From the NCBI GenBank assembly GCA_009760885.1, contig CM019716.1, forward strand, positions 6,543,938 to 6,607,937: DNA of 64,000 nt, given 5' to 3'. Under the pieces are notes generated by a model. It saw only the letters and a list, made by a program, of their open reading frames with translations, was not told the origin of the DNA and made no database searches. Numbering within the stretch: position 1 is the stretch's first letter; the number at the start of each line of letters is the position of its first letter. The translations under genes and the position numbers were made by a program. Source of the stretch: Achatina immaculata. Lineage: Eukaryota > Mollusca > Gastropoda > Stylommatophora > Achatinidae. Below are positions 26,201 to 35,454 of this stretch, piece by piece.

Positions 26201-29200
26201 AAAACAGTTTTTAGTTAGAAAACTGACAATCGCTAGAAAACAGGGCATGGACAGCATGCTGTGAGTCCACAATTTTATGAGCGAGGACATAGGCAACTAT
26301 CAACTAGCACTACACAGACTGACCTTCATCAGTCAGACAGAGGCACTCTCAGACCCAGCTTCTTGCAAATCACAGCTAAGTGCTTCTTTTTTTTTTTTTA
26401 ATATTTATTTTTTCCCATTCTTATTTGTTGTATATCATTCGTGTGAATTTATATTTTATCTTCTCACCCGATGTTTTTGGATGATTAAAGTGTAAACCAA
26501 AACATCACAACTGTGTGCTAGATATTTAATAAAACTGTTCCTACTTTTGTTTTAAATAGTTTTACATCTTCATTTTCACAGCTTTACTGCAGTAGCTATT
26601 GTATATTTATATATGTAGTCTTATATATATTTATGCCCAGAAATTTCTCAAAGTGATCAAGCCAGTGACTTTCAATTATTAAAAGAAAATTAAATTTAAA
26701 AAAAAACAAACATGTTTCGTGCATTATTTATGACAGCTAAGAGATAAACCATATTTCTCACATCACTGATGAATGATAAACATACCATATTTCCTGTATC
26801 ATCAATGACAGCAACAAGATCTTCTGGTTTGGTAGGAAGCAGTTTCATAACAGGCTCCACCTGAACCCCCTTCACCTCCACATCAACCGCTTGTTCCATA
26901 ATTCCAGCAATACCTGCTCTTCTCTGTGACGACTGTAACTTTTGACAGCTGACTAAGCCATATCTATTTCTTCCACTTTATTTCAAATCTGGCACAAGCT
27001 TCACCTAGAAATTAGACAGCGGTTTTATTAACATTAAACATATTGTTATTTTGTACGTTATAAAAGAACACATAAAAAAAAAGCTCCTTTAACTTCCAGT
27101 GTCAACAGAAGAAAATATACAGTAAGACGATGAAGAAATAAATTTGGCACAAAACCATATAAATCTTGTTCCCACCAATTTTTATTGATAAAGAACAGCA
27201 ATGAGAGGACAGCTAAATCTGAAGACTCTGAAGATAAGAACAGCAATGAGAGGACAGCTAAATCTGAAGACTCTGAAGATAAAGAACAGCAATGAGAGGA
27301 CAGCTAAATCTGAAGACTCTGAAGATAAAGAACAGCAATGAGAGGACAGCTAAATCTGAAGACTTTGAGACATGGACAAAAAAACAGTTTTTAGTTAGAA
27401 AACTGACAATCGCTAGAAAACAGGGCATGGACAGCATGCTGTGAGTCCACAATTTTATGAGCGAGGACATAGGCAACTAGCACTACACAGACTGACCTTC
27501 ATCAGTCAGACAGAGGCACTCTCAGACCCAGCTTCTTGCAAATCACAGCTAAGTGCTTCTTTTTTTTTTTTAATATTTATTTTTTCCCATTCTTATTTGT
27601 TGTATATCATTCGTGTGAATTTATATTTTATCTTCTCACCCGATGTTTTTGGATGATTAAAGTGTAAACTGAAACATCACAACTGTGTGCTAGATATTTA
27701 ATAAAACTGTTCCTACTTTTGTTTTAAATAGTTTTACATCTTCATTTTCACAGCTTTACTGCAGTAGCTATTGTATATTTATATATGTAGTCTTATATAT
27801 ATTTATGCCCAGAAATTTCTCAAAGTGATCAAGCCAGTGACTTTCAATTATTAAAAAAATTAAATTAAAAAAAAAAAAAACAAACATGTTTCGTGCATTA
27901 CTTATGACAGCTAAGAGATAAACCATATTTCTCACATCACTGATGAATGATAAACATACCATATTTCCTGTATCATCAATGACAGCAACAAGATCTTCTG
28001 GTTTGGCAGGAAGCAGTTTCATAACAGGCTCCACCTGAACCCCCTTCACCTCCACATCAACCGCTTGTTCCATAATTCCAGCAATACCTGCTCTTCTCTG
28101 TGACGACTGTAACTTTTGACAGCTGACTAAGCCATATCTATTTCTTCCACTTTATTTCAAATCTGGCACAAGCTTCACCTAGAAATTAGACAGCGGTTTT
28201 ATTAACATTAAACATATTGTTATTTTGTACGTTATAAAAGAACACATAAAAAAAAAGCTCCTTTAACTTCCAGTGTCAACAGAAGAAAATATACAGTAAG
28301 ACTCTGAAGATAAAGAACAGCAATGAGAGGACAGCTAAATCTGAAGATAAAGAACAGCAATGAGAGGACAGCTAAATCTGAAGACTCTGAAGATAAAGAA
28401 CAGCAATGAGAGGACAGCTAAATCTGAAGATAAAGAACAGCAATGAGAGGACAGCTAAATCTGAAGACTCTGAAGATAAAGAACAGCAATGAGAGGACAG
28501 CTAAATCTGAAGATAAAGAACAGCAATGAGAGGACAGCTAAATCTGAAGATAAAGATCAGCAATGAGAGGACAGCTAAATCTGAAGATAAAGAACAGCAA
28601 TGAGAGGACAGCTAAATCTGAAGATAAAGAACAGCAAAGAGAGGACAGCTAAATCTGAAGATAAAGAACAGCAATGAGAGGACAGCTGAAGCCTCTGAAG
28701 ATAAAGAACAGCAATGAGAGGACAGCTGAAGCTGAAGACTCTGAAGATAAAGAACAGCAATGAGAGGACAGCTAAATCTGAAGACTCTGAAGATAAAGAA
28801 CAGCAATGAGAGGACAGCTAAATCTGAAGACTCTGAAGATAAAGAACAGCAATGAGAGGACAGCTAAATCTGAAGACTCTGAAGACGTGGACAAAAAAAA
28901 GGCATTAAAAAAAAAAAAAACAAAAACAGTTTTTAGTTAGAAAACTGACAATCGCTAGAAAACAGGGCATGGACAGCATGCTGTGAGTCCACAATTTTAT
29001 GAGCGAGGACATAGGCAACTATCAACTAGCACTACACAGACTGACCTTCATCAGTCAGACAGAGGCACTCTCAGACCCAGCTTCTTGCAAATCACAGCTA
29101 AGTGCTTCTTTTTTTTTTTTTAATATTTATTTTTTCCCATTCTTATTTGTTGTATATCATTCGTGTGAATTTATATTTTATCTTCTCACCCGATGTTTTT

Positions 29201-29621
29201 GGATGATTAAAGTGTAAACCAAAACATCACAACTGTGTGCTAGATATTTAATAAAACTGTTCCTACTTTTGTTTTAAATAGTTTTACATCTTCATTTTCA
29301 CAGCTTTACTGCAGTAGCTATTGTATATTTATATATGTAGTCTTATATATATTTATGCCCAGAAATTTCTCAAAGTGATCAAGCCAGTGACTTTCAATTA
29401 TTAAAAGAAAATTAAATTTAAAAAAAAACAAACATGTTTCGTGCATTATTTATGACAGCTAAGAGATAAACCATATTTCTCACATCACTGATGAATGATA
29501 AACATACCATATTTCCTGTATCATCAATGACAGCAACAAGATCTTCTGGTTTGGTAGGAAGCAGTTTCATAACAGGCTCCACCTGAACCCCCTTCACCTC
29601 CACATCAACCGCTTGTTCCAT
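7960..29621 (-). CDS. KDM8: KDM8/JMJD5 JmjC-domain oxygenase, four coding exons, with duplicated exons 1 and 2
   Basis: Fe(II)/2-oxoglutarate oxygenase of the JMJD5 family, known as a protein arginyl C3-hydroxylase and reported as a histone-tail peptidase or demethylase; mostly nuclear. One consistent model joins exon 1 (any of four copies), exon 2 (any intact copy; 11086-12102 is nearest), exon 3 (9008-9151) and exon 4 (7960-8217), all in phase 0, giving 510 residues (human protein about 416). Residues 19-65 match the family N-terminus (LLPAKPEDL, then [12 protein letters not shown] further on). The JmjC core has the HxD iron ligands H415 and D417 in LHQDPKHNF, a likely 2-oxoglutarate lysine K430 in [10 protein letters not shown], and the distal iron histidine H494 in GHWHYV; the protein ends SFSVSFWWQ. 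The extra length lies in a low-complexity Ser/Glu/Lys linker in exon 2. The start is the first ATG after an in-frame TAA. Exon order, phase and motifs are seen in the sequence; the function is taken from the family. Confidence 0.93.
8266..9000. repeat. KDM8 intron 3 low-complexity tandem repeats
   Basis: Three 22-bp units (TTAGAACAGAACAAATACAC) at 8277-8325, and a long degenerate A-rich array of GACAAGTAGAGAGATTAAC-like units from 8690 to 8990, reaching almost to the GC donor of exon 3. Confidence 0.75.
9008..9151 (-). CDS. KDM8: KDM8 exon 3 (iron-binding exon, GC donor)
   Basis: A 144-bp phase-0 exon after acceptor TTGCAG, reading [15 protein letters not shown], then [20 protein letters not shown] and NFLCQ. 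It holds the HxD iron-binding pair (H415, D417). The only donor that keeps the conserved join NFLCQ-VMGKKY is CAG|GCATGT, so intron 3 is a GC-AG intron. A GT four bases downstream would shift the frame. Confidence 0.93.
9482..10244 (+). mobile_element. Internally deleted mariner in KDM8 intron 2
   Basis: Terminal inverted repeats CGAGGGTCATATCGAAAGTC and, on the other strand, TGAGGATCATACTGAAATCG, flanked by TA on both sides (9480-9481, 10245-10246). The plus strand keeps the transposase N-terminus ([18 protein letters not shown]) and jumps to a C-terminal piece around 9930-9990. The catalytic core is missing, so this copy is non-autonomous. Confidence 0.88.
10595..10870. repeat. 49-bp satellite (2 units) with its left flank
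   Basis: The flank AGTGGCATGAATGTGGCCTC and the 49-bp unit (GGCCTCAACACAGATGTGAC, then ATGTGAGCCACTTACTC) both recur at 14528-15415. Confidence 0.85.
11086..12102 (-). CDS. KDM8: KDM8 exon 2, copy a (proximal to the catalytic exons)
   Basis: A 1017-bp phase-0 exon between acceptor AATCCACAG and donor CAG|GTAAGA. It encodes [14 protein letters not shown], the alpha-helical N-terminal region ([20 protein letters not shown]), a Ser/Lys-rich linker, and the start of the JmjC domain ([34 protein letters not shown]) ending [10 protein letters not shown]. It differs from the other copies by [10 protein letters not shown] (others [10 protein letters not shown]) and shares KDVHLCW with copy b only. 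The open frame continues 10 codons past the donor to a stop in the intron. Confidence 0.93.
12728..13744 (-). CDS. KDM8: KDM8 exon 2, copy b (intact duplicate)
   Basis: Almost identical to copy a, 1642 bp away head to tail, with intact acceptor, frame and donor. It has H in KDVHLCW like copy a, but V in [10 protein letters not shown] like copies c, d and f. Flanking intron sequence is duplicated with it, including the T-rich block near 13800. It could be a usable alternative exon, a redundant copy, or a false assembly duplication. Confidence 0.88.
14290..14530. repeat. 55-bp-type minisatellite (CTTTATAGAATAACA type)
   Basis: Four to five units with CTATGCCCTCTTTATAGAAT, then AAATAAAGAACAGCAATGAG and AGGACAGCA. 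Shorter runs lie at 17215-17352 and 18960-19095. It shares the AAAGAACAGCAATGAGAGGA part with the 46-bp family, so the two are related. Confidence 0.85.
14690..15415. repeat. 49-bp satellite array with higher-order structure
   Basis: About 15 units. Two units carry a small deletion that makes TGACGTCA (14917-14924 and 15156-15163); they are exactly 239 bp apart, which is four 49-bp units plus one 43-bp unit. Another three units lie at 22225-22350. Confidence 0.9.
15642..16658 (-). CDS. KDM8: KDM8 exon 2, copy c (intact duplicate)
   Basis: Intact phase-0 exon with acceptor and donor, separated from copy b by a minisatellite stretch (14290-15415). It has KDVDLCW (the human protein also has D here) and [10 protein letters not shown]. 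Silent differences from copies a and b include the PLPPR codons near 15978 and the LARMS codons near 16358. Confidence 0.88.
17400..18416 (-). CDS. KDM8: KDM8 exon 2, copy d (intact duplicate)
   Basis: Protein identical to copy c, 1758 bp further right, with both splice sites kept. Its left intron flank is shortened: 46/55-bp minisatellite sequence joins directly to the intron at about 17352 (AACAG then CTCCCCC), removing the stretch that lies left of copies a, b, c and f. Confidence 0.88.
19100..19345. repeat. 46-bp minisatellite array 1
   Basis: Units of AGATAAAGAACAGCAATGAG, then AGGACAGCTAAATCTGAAGA and CTCTGA. The array runs directly into truncated exon-2 copy e. Confidence 0.92.
19346..20066 (-). 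pseudogene. KDM8: KDM8 exon 2, copy e (truncated and frameshifted)
   Basis: It keeps the acceptor and about the first 117 codons ([10 protein letters not shown] to GQWQRTG), then small deletions near 19695, 19530 and 19386 break the frame. The 3' part of the exon and its donor are replaced by the 46-bp minisatellite, the two joining at a shared CAATGAG (19346-19352). It has the D of KDVDLCW, like copies c and d. Not a functional exon in this form. Confidence 0.9.
20640..21000. repeat. 46-bp minisatellite array 2
   Basis: About eight units between exon-2 copy e and the exon-1 copy a block, which starts at about 21001 with CATGGACAAAAA. Confidence 0.92.
21594..21707 (-). CDS. KDM8: KDM8 exon 1, copy a
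   Basis: 38 codons beginning [19 protein letters not shown] and ending [10 protein letters not shown] before donor ATG|GTATGT. Joined in phase 0 to the exon-2 acceptor it gives [14 protein letters not shown], which lines up with the JMJD5 N-terminus (LLP..EDL, then a helical region). The ATG follows an in-frame TAA about 60 bases upstream. LLPAKPEDL variant. It is the exon-1 copy closest to intact exon-2 copies. Confidence 0.85.
22583..23408 (-). pseudogene. KDM8: KDM8 exon 2, copy f (5'-truncated)
   Basis: It keeps the donor and the 3' 80% of the exon (from [13 protein letters not shown]), but its acceptor and first 60 or so codons are replaced by a large 46-bp minisatellite array joined at about 23407-23410 (GAGACT shared or nearly so). 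An open frame continues a few codons into the array, but there is no acceptor, so normal inclusion is unlikely. It lies between exon-1 copies a and b. Confidence 0.9.
23408..26165. repeat. 46/55-bp minisatellite array 3 (largest, heterogeneous)
   Basis: About 2.75 kb mixing 46-bp units, deletion variants (for example units lacking the AATGAGAGGA part) and the CTTTATAGAATAACA type. The right part (25550 onward) is more regular. The minus-strand ORFs through it are frame-drifting artefacts. Confidence 0.9.
26786..26899 (-). CDS. KDM8: KDM8 exon 1, copy b
   Basis: Same 38-codon exon and donor as copy a, but LLPTKPEDL (Ala to Thr). It sits in a block (about 26165-27182) nearly identical to the copy d block and flanked on both sides by 46-bp minisatellite. 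Confidence 0.83.
27186..27365. repeat. 46-bp minisatellite array 4
   Basis: Four units between the exon-1 copy b and copy c blocks. Confidence 0.9.
27960..28073 (-). CDS. KDM8: KDM8 exon 1, copy c
   Basis: LLPAKPEDL variant, so like copy a. Its upstream (right) flank is cut at about 28298, where GTAAGAC joins directly to the minisatellite; copies a, b and d continue with the native sequence. Any promoter further upstream has therefore been lost from this copy. Confidence 0.83.
28300..28884. repeat. 46-bp minisatellite array 5
   Basis: About 14 units, many shortened by loss of GACTCTGA, between the exon-1 copy c and copy d blocks. Confidence 0.9.
29508..29621 (-). CDS. KDM8: KDM8 exon 1, copy d (outermost)
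   Basis: LLPTKPEDL variant like copy b. This is the most upstream copy. Its flank runs with native sequence to about 30145, where a LINE 3' end begins. If transcription starts outside the array, this copy would be the natural first coding exon. I saw no clear TATA box or initiator. Confidence 0.83.
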
Positions 29622-30116
29622 AATTCCAGCAATACCTGCTCTTCTCTGTGACGACTGTAACTTTTGACAGCTGACTAAGCCATATCTATTTCTTCCACTT
29701 TATTTCAAATCTGGCACAAGCTTCACCTAGAAATTAGACAGCGGTTTTATTAACATTAAACATATTGTTATTTTGTACGTTATAAAAGAACACATAAAAA
29801 AAAAGCTCCTTTAACTTCCAGTGTCAACAGAAGAAAATATACAGTAAGACGATGAAGAAATAAATTTGGCACAAAACCATATAAATCTTGTTCCCACCAA
29901 TTTTTATTGTTAAAGAATGAAGGAGAGAGGTCACATTCAGCAACATCTATGCATATCGAATAAGATTTTCAAGATGATGACAATGTGTTTCAAAGAAAGA
30001 GAGAGTTTGCAAATCTTGAAGCAGACGTCGGTAAACAAAGCAGGAATCAAAATGCAATTGCTAGAATTTATTCCCTTTTCAGAGAAAAAAGAAAAGTTAA
30101 ATTACTTCTTACATCC

Positions 30117-30830
30117 TTCCTGTGCCGTTAAATGTCACATAGGGCTCACACTGCAGTTCACCAGGTTTTCCTCTTTTCACCGAGTTTTTCAACCTCAATG
30201 AGGGATTCCATGCCTACTAATCTGGCCTCTCTTAACAATGTTCTCTTTAGAGTTTCACGTGGTCAATCTCTTTTTCTTCAGCCACTTGATAGCTTGTTTT
30301 GGGATTCTCTGACTGTTTCTTCTCATCACATGACTGATATATGTCCATCTCCTTTTTCTGATCATCAATGAGGTTGTTGTTTGCTCATCTGCCTTATCTC
30401 TGCATTGTTCTTGAATTCATTCTACTTTATACTGAGTATTTTCCTTAGGCATTTGTTTTCAAAAGAGTCTAATTTGTTGTCTATTTCTTTTGCTGTTTTC
30501 CAGCTTTCACATGCATAAATGAGGGTGGATATTACATTTGAATTGAATAATCTTAACTTGGTTTTTGTCTTTATAACTTTTGAATGCCGCAGGTTCTCAA
30601 GATTCTTGAAGGTCAATGCTGCTTTTCTGGTGTCACCATCCTGGTCTGTGTAGCTGTTGAAGTATGCAAATTACTTTTTCAACAAATGTTCCTTCTACAT
30701 ATATTTTTCTTTCTTGATTAATGAGAAGTTTCATTATTTTTGTTTCTTCCTTGTTAATTTCAAGTCCTATTTTGCTAGCCAGTGAAGTCCTTGGGAACAA
30801 CTGTGTTAAGAACACACTTATCTTAACATA
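30117..30830 (-). mobile_element. LINE 3' fragment, main family
   Basis: Minus-strand frame pieces: [36 protein letters not shown] and SKIGLEINKEETKIMKLLIN. The 3' end carries the family terminus ATGTGACATTTAACGGCACA/GGAAGGATGTAAG. It is immediately upstream of the KDM8 array. Confidence 0.85.
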
Positions 30831-31261
30831 GTTTTTGTGAGGCAGGGAACATAGATCTGTTTGCTTAAAAACTCTGCCCTACTTCCGTAGCCCAGAAACC
30901 TGCAGCAATCAACACTAATTGTAATTGTTATTTTTGTAAGATGTAATGTCAGGTTGGTGGATGGATGGGGACATGGAGATTGCCGGCGGGGATGAGAAAA
31001 ATCTGGTGTGAAACCAATGATTCCAGGACGTGACAAGCCTGTGGGTCTTTACAACAATGGCTATCAGAACGATGTAAACAAAACAGAGCCAGCAGACTAT
31101 AGGTGACGGGGAATGGATATTGTTGAGGCACTTACCAGATTCCTCATCCCGAAGTCAGAGTGTCTCTGTGGGACTGTCTCAAAGCCGTCTGGCCAGCCAG
31201 TATTGCATGCTGGATCTGATAAGGAGAAGGGGCTTAAGTACAGCCACCAGAGGCTGGAAAA

Positions 31262-32487
31262 CAAAGTTTTGGCAGAAAGTGGTAGAAAGGATAAGGCAAA
31301 GCAAACGGTCAAATCAAGGCACCTCTGGTCTGGAGGTCTGCCACGTCCTGAGTGCAGTCATATCAGGTGGAATGCATGAACCAGCTTAACCCAGAGGTTA
31401 AGACACTGCTGGCGAGACTCTTCGAATGCTGCGCGTGGAGTGAAGCTCCTCCCGGTCAAGGAAGAAAATGCGGAAAAGAAATAAAGGTTGCTGTGTGGTA
31501 CTGATGTGAAAAGGTGAAGGAAAAGATAAAGTGAAATTTAATCGGTATGTCCTGTAGTATCGCTGTGAGAGCTACACATACCACGGCGCCTCTGCTCTAG
31601 AGGCCGGCCACATCCGAAACACACCTACACTGGTGAAATATGCCTAAACCGGCACACACCAGAGGTGGAACTTGATGGCCAGGCATGTCACACCACCTCC
31701 GCTCTAGAGGTAGGTCATGCCTGATATACACCCATACTGGTGGAATATGCCTAAACTGGCTAATACCAGGGGTGAAACTTGAAGGCTACGCATGTCACAG
31801 TACCTCTGCTCTAGAGGTCGGTCACGTCCCATACACGCCCATACTGGGATAATATGCCTAAACCGGCTCAACCCAAGGGTGGAAGTCACTAGTGGCGAAG
31901 ATTCGTCCTCCTGGACAAAAGCTCCATCCTGGTCACAACTAAGAAGGGTAGTGGCCACGACCACAAAATGCTGAAGTCGGAGACACCGGACCAGGGCAGT
32001 CTAGATAGGCAACCACTTCTCACCCGGCGGGGATGTATGCATACTCTAATCATGCTGAGGTTTTCCGGTGAGAAAGTCCAACACTGGACTGGATGGGCAA
32101 CCACCTCTCACCCGGCAATGATACATGGGTATCCTAAAACACGTCAAGGTTTTCCGGTGAGAAAGTCCAACTCTGGCCTAGGTGGGCTAACACCTCTCAC
32201 CCAGCGGGGATATAGTGATATCTAAAACACGTCGAGGTCTTCCGGTGAGACAGTCCAACTCTAGACTAAACTGGTGCAACAAAAACCACGGTGTCACACA
32301 ATCCCGCTTCCGGGACCCACCAAGAATACTAGCTCAAGCCCTGCGATACTCTGAACCCCATATGGTCCTCTCGGGGATCGAAAGGACCACACGGGGGACC
32401 ACAGGACTTAACGTGGACCACAGGTGTAAATTCAGTAGGATCATGGGGCGGTCTTGGTGGCAGAAGCGAACGAAGAAGAAGATCTAG
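31262..32487 (-). mobile_element. Composite non-autonomous repeat, copy 2 (inverted)
   Basis: Reverse-complement homolog of 1125-2450 with the same order of parts: 107-bp units, then 88-bp units with TCTCACC/GGTGAGA arms, then the GGACCAC-rich SINE-like end with a GAAGAAG tail at 32469-32483. It abuts an 80-bp piece of LINE (32483-32562) that is repeated at 34127-34190. Confidence 0.75.
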
Positions 32488-32585
32488 GCTGACATTTAGT
32501 TGTGGGATTGGTAAGTTGGTTTCAAGGTTTATCAATTCTTTTGGGTGTGGCTGATTATGTAATTCTTTGCTTTTGGTATTTCTTA

Positions 32586-35345
32586 TCTTATATCCTTCCC
32601 GTGCCGTTAAACATAACATAGGGCTTGCAAAGTAGTTTGCCAATTTTTCCTGTCTTTGACGAATCTTTCAACCTCATCAAAGGATTTTATGCCTGTTAAT
32701 TTGGCCTCTATTAATAATGTCCTCTTCAGAGTTTCACGCGGTCTGCCTCTTTTTCTTTGGCCTGTTGTGTTCCACTTGATAGCTTGTTTTGGGATTCTCT
32801 GATCATTTCTTCTCATCAAGTGACCAACATATGTCCATCTTCTTTTCCTGATCACCCATGAGACTGGTTGTTGTTCAGTCATCTGTCTTATCTCTGCATT
32901 GTTCTTGAATTCATTCCACTTGATGCCGAGTATTTTCCTTAGGCATTTGTTTTCAAAAGAGTCTAATTTCTTTTCTATTTCTTTAGTTGTTTTCCAGCTT
33001 TCGCATGCATAAATGAGGGTGGATATTACATTTGAATTGAATAGTATTAACTTGGTTTTTGTGCTTATAACTTTTGAATTCCATATGTTCTCAAGATTCT
33101 TGAAGATTGATGCTGCTTTTGCAATTCTGATCCTAACTTCCTTTCTAGTGTCACCATCCTGGTCTATGTAGCTGCCAAAGTATGTAAATTGATTGACTTC
33201 TTCAATATCTGTCCCTTCTATGTGTATTTTTCCATTTTGATTGATGGGAATTTTCATTATTTTTGTTTTGTCCTTGTTAATTTCAAGTCCTATTTTGCTA
33301 GTCAATGAAGACAGGATATCTGTTTTTTCTTGCATGAAATTCACATTATTACTGATAAGAGTTATGTCATCAGCAAAATCAATATCTTCTAGTTGGGTCC
33401 CATGTACCCAGTCAATACCTGTGTTACCTGTGCAGCATTTTTTCATTATGGAGTCTATTGTAATTCCAAAAAGTAAAGGAGACAGTATACATCCTTGTTT
33501 CACACCTGTTTCAATTTGGAACCATTCACTCATCCCTTCTTCTGTCTTGTCTGCACAAACATATCCATTGTATAAGTGCTTAATGATGTTGACAATTTTA
33601 GATGGTATTCCATATAGACATAAAATTCTCCATAATGAATCTCTGTGTATGCTATCAAATGCCTTTTTAAAATCTATGAAGTTCAGTATTAATGGTTTCT
33701 GCTTTTCAATATGTTCTTCAAGTATTATTCTGAGAGTAAAGATCTGGTCGAGACAGCTTCTCCCTTTTCGAAATCCTGCTTGTTCTTCTCTCATTGTCGT
33801 ATCCATTATATCTTTAAGTCTATTCAAAATGACCTTGCAAAATACTTTTGACACAACTGATATTAAGGTTACTCCTCTCCAGTTGTTACAGTCACTAAGG
33901 TTGCCCTTTTTTGGTATTTTAACAATGATTCCTTTCTTTCAATTAGAAGGGACCTTTTCTTCTTTCCAAATCTTGTTAAACATTCTCTGTAGTTGTCTCA
34001 TGTTGTCACTATTGATAGCTTTTAGCATTTCGGCTGTTATTTCATCTTCACCTGCAGCTTTGTTGTTAGCCATTAAATTCACTGCTGTTTCAATTTCATG
34101 CAATTTAATTTCATCTAGGTTGACATTTAGTTGTGGGGCTGGTAAGTCAGTTTCAAGGTTTAACAATTCTTTTGGGTGTGGTCGATTGAGTATTTCTTGG
34201 AAGTGTTCAGCCCATCTTTGCTTTTGGTCTTTATTTGATGTTAATAGTGTTCCAGTTTTGCTAAGGATTGGTCTTTCTTTAGATGTAATAGTACCTGTTA
34301 GCCTCTTTTGTATGTTATATAAAGTTTTGCTGTCTCCTGTTTTTGCTGCTTTTTCTGCCTCTTTCGCCATATTGTCTATGTATTCTCTTTTATCCCTTCT
34401 AGCTGAACTTTTTACTTTCTTGTCTATTTCTTTGTATTTTGCTTTTGCCAAATCTCTTTCATGATCTGTTTTTGCATTCAACATGTCTAATTTGACTGCT
34501 CGTCTTTCATGTATATACTTCCATGTTTTATCTGATATCCGTGCTTTTCTGTTTGGTTTTTCCAGTCCAGCGCTTACTTTTGCTGCTGTGATTATGGCTG
34601 TGCTGTAAGAATTCCATAACTCATCTATACCTATCTCCTCAACTTCACTGGGTGTTTTGGAATGATTGGCAAGTTCCTGATTGAAATTAATATTAGTATT
34701 TTCTTCTTGTAGGCTGTGGCTGTTTATCTTTCTGTGTACTGATTTCTTGTGTTGGCTTTTCAATTTTAGTTTTATTTTCCCCATACACAGGTTGTGATCA
34801 CTGTTGACATCTGCACCTCTGTATGCTCCTACATCCATCAGAGATGTTCTGACTTGTTTCCTAGTACAAAAATGATCTATCTGGTTTCTGGTTCTATCAT
34901 CTGGAGATATCCATGTTGTTTTATGCATCTCTTTGTGTGGAAATACTGTTCCTCCAGTGATCATCCCGTCTTTAGACATAGTTCAATTAGTTTTCCTCCA
35001 TTCAGATTTACCGTATCAATATCTTCTTTCCCCATTACTTTTTCAACATCAGTGTTATCCTTTCCTAGTTTAGCTATGAAGACTCCCATGACAAGTAAGA
35101 TGTCGTGTTTAGGGACTTTGTCAATGAGTTGTAGCTGGTGATAGAAATCGTCTTTTATTTCATCATGTGTATCGTTCGTGTTTGCATAACATTATATGAG
35201 TGTCATTCTTCCGTGTCTTAGTTTGTATCGTGCTCTTATTATAAGACTGTTCACTGGTTCTCATTCTAGAAGGCTTTTTGCTGCTACACTGACATAATTA
35301 TCCCCACTCCCTGATAGTTCCCATTGTTTCTGCCTGAAAGTATTA
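32586..35345 (-). mobile_element. Endonuclease/reverse-transcriptase LINE, longest copy
   Basis: The minus strand encodes an endonuclease C-terminal half (GADVNSDHNL, an SDH motif) in 34979-33939 and reverse transcriptase in 33854-32607, with [45 protein letters not shown] and the catalytic FADD box (LEDIDFADDITLIS), then the C-terminal GQRKRGRPRETLKR. The two frames are separated by a single TGA at about 33936-33938. Upstream, the endonuclease N-terminus (35340-34980) has a stop. It resembles CFDP2-like, RTE-type elements; the clade is not certain. Probably inactive, but well preserved. Confidence 0.92.
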
Positions 35346-35454
35346 TTAACTTACGATTTTCCGCCGTTGTTTTCTCTGCGTCTGGCTATCGCCAGAATTA
35401 CGTCGGACAAGATTACATTCGCATTCTTTAGGCAATATTCCTTCCTTACATCTT

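Noticed and set aside
29760..29900. KDM8 promoter/TATA upstream of exon 1
   Set aside because: Only AT-rich sequence and a possible acceptor TTTCTAG near 29730; nothing convincing enough to call.
33241..34464. 407-codon plus-strand ORF
   Set aside because: Antisense to the LINE reverse transcriptase; the minus strand carries the real motifs (FADD, GRPRE).
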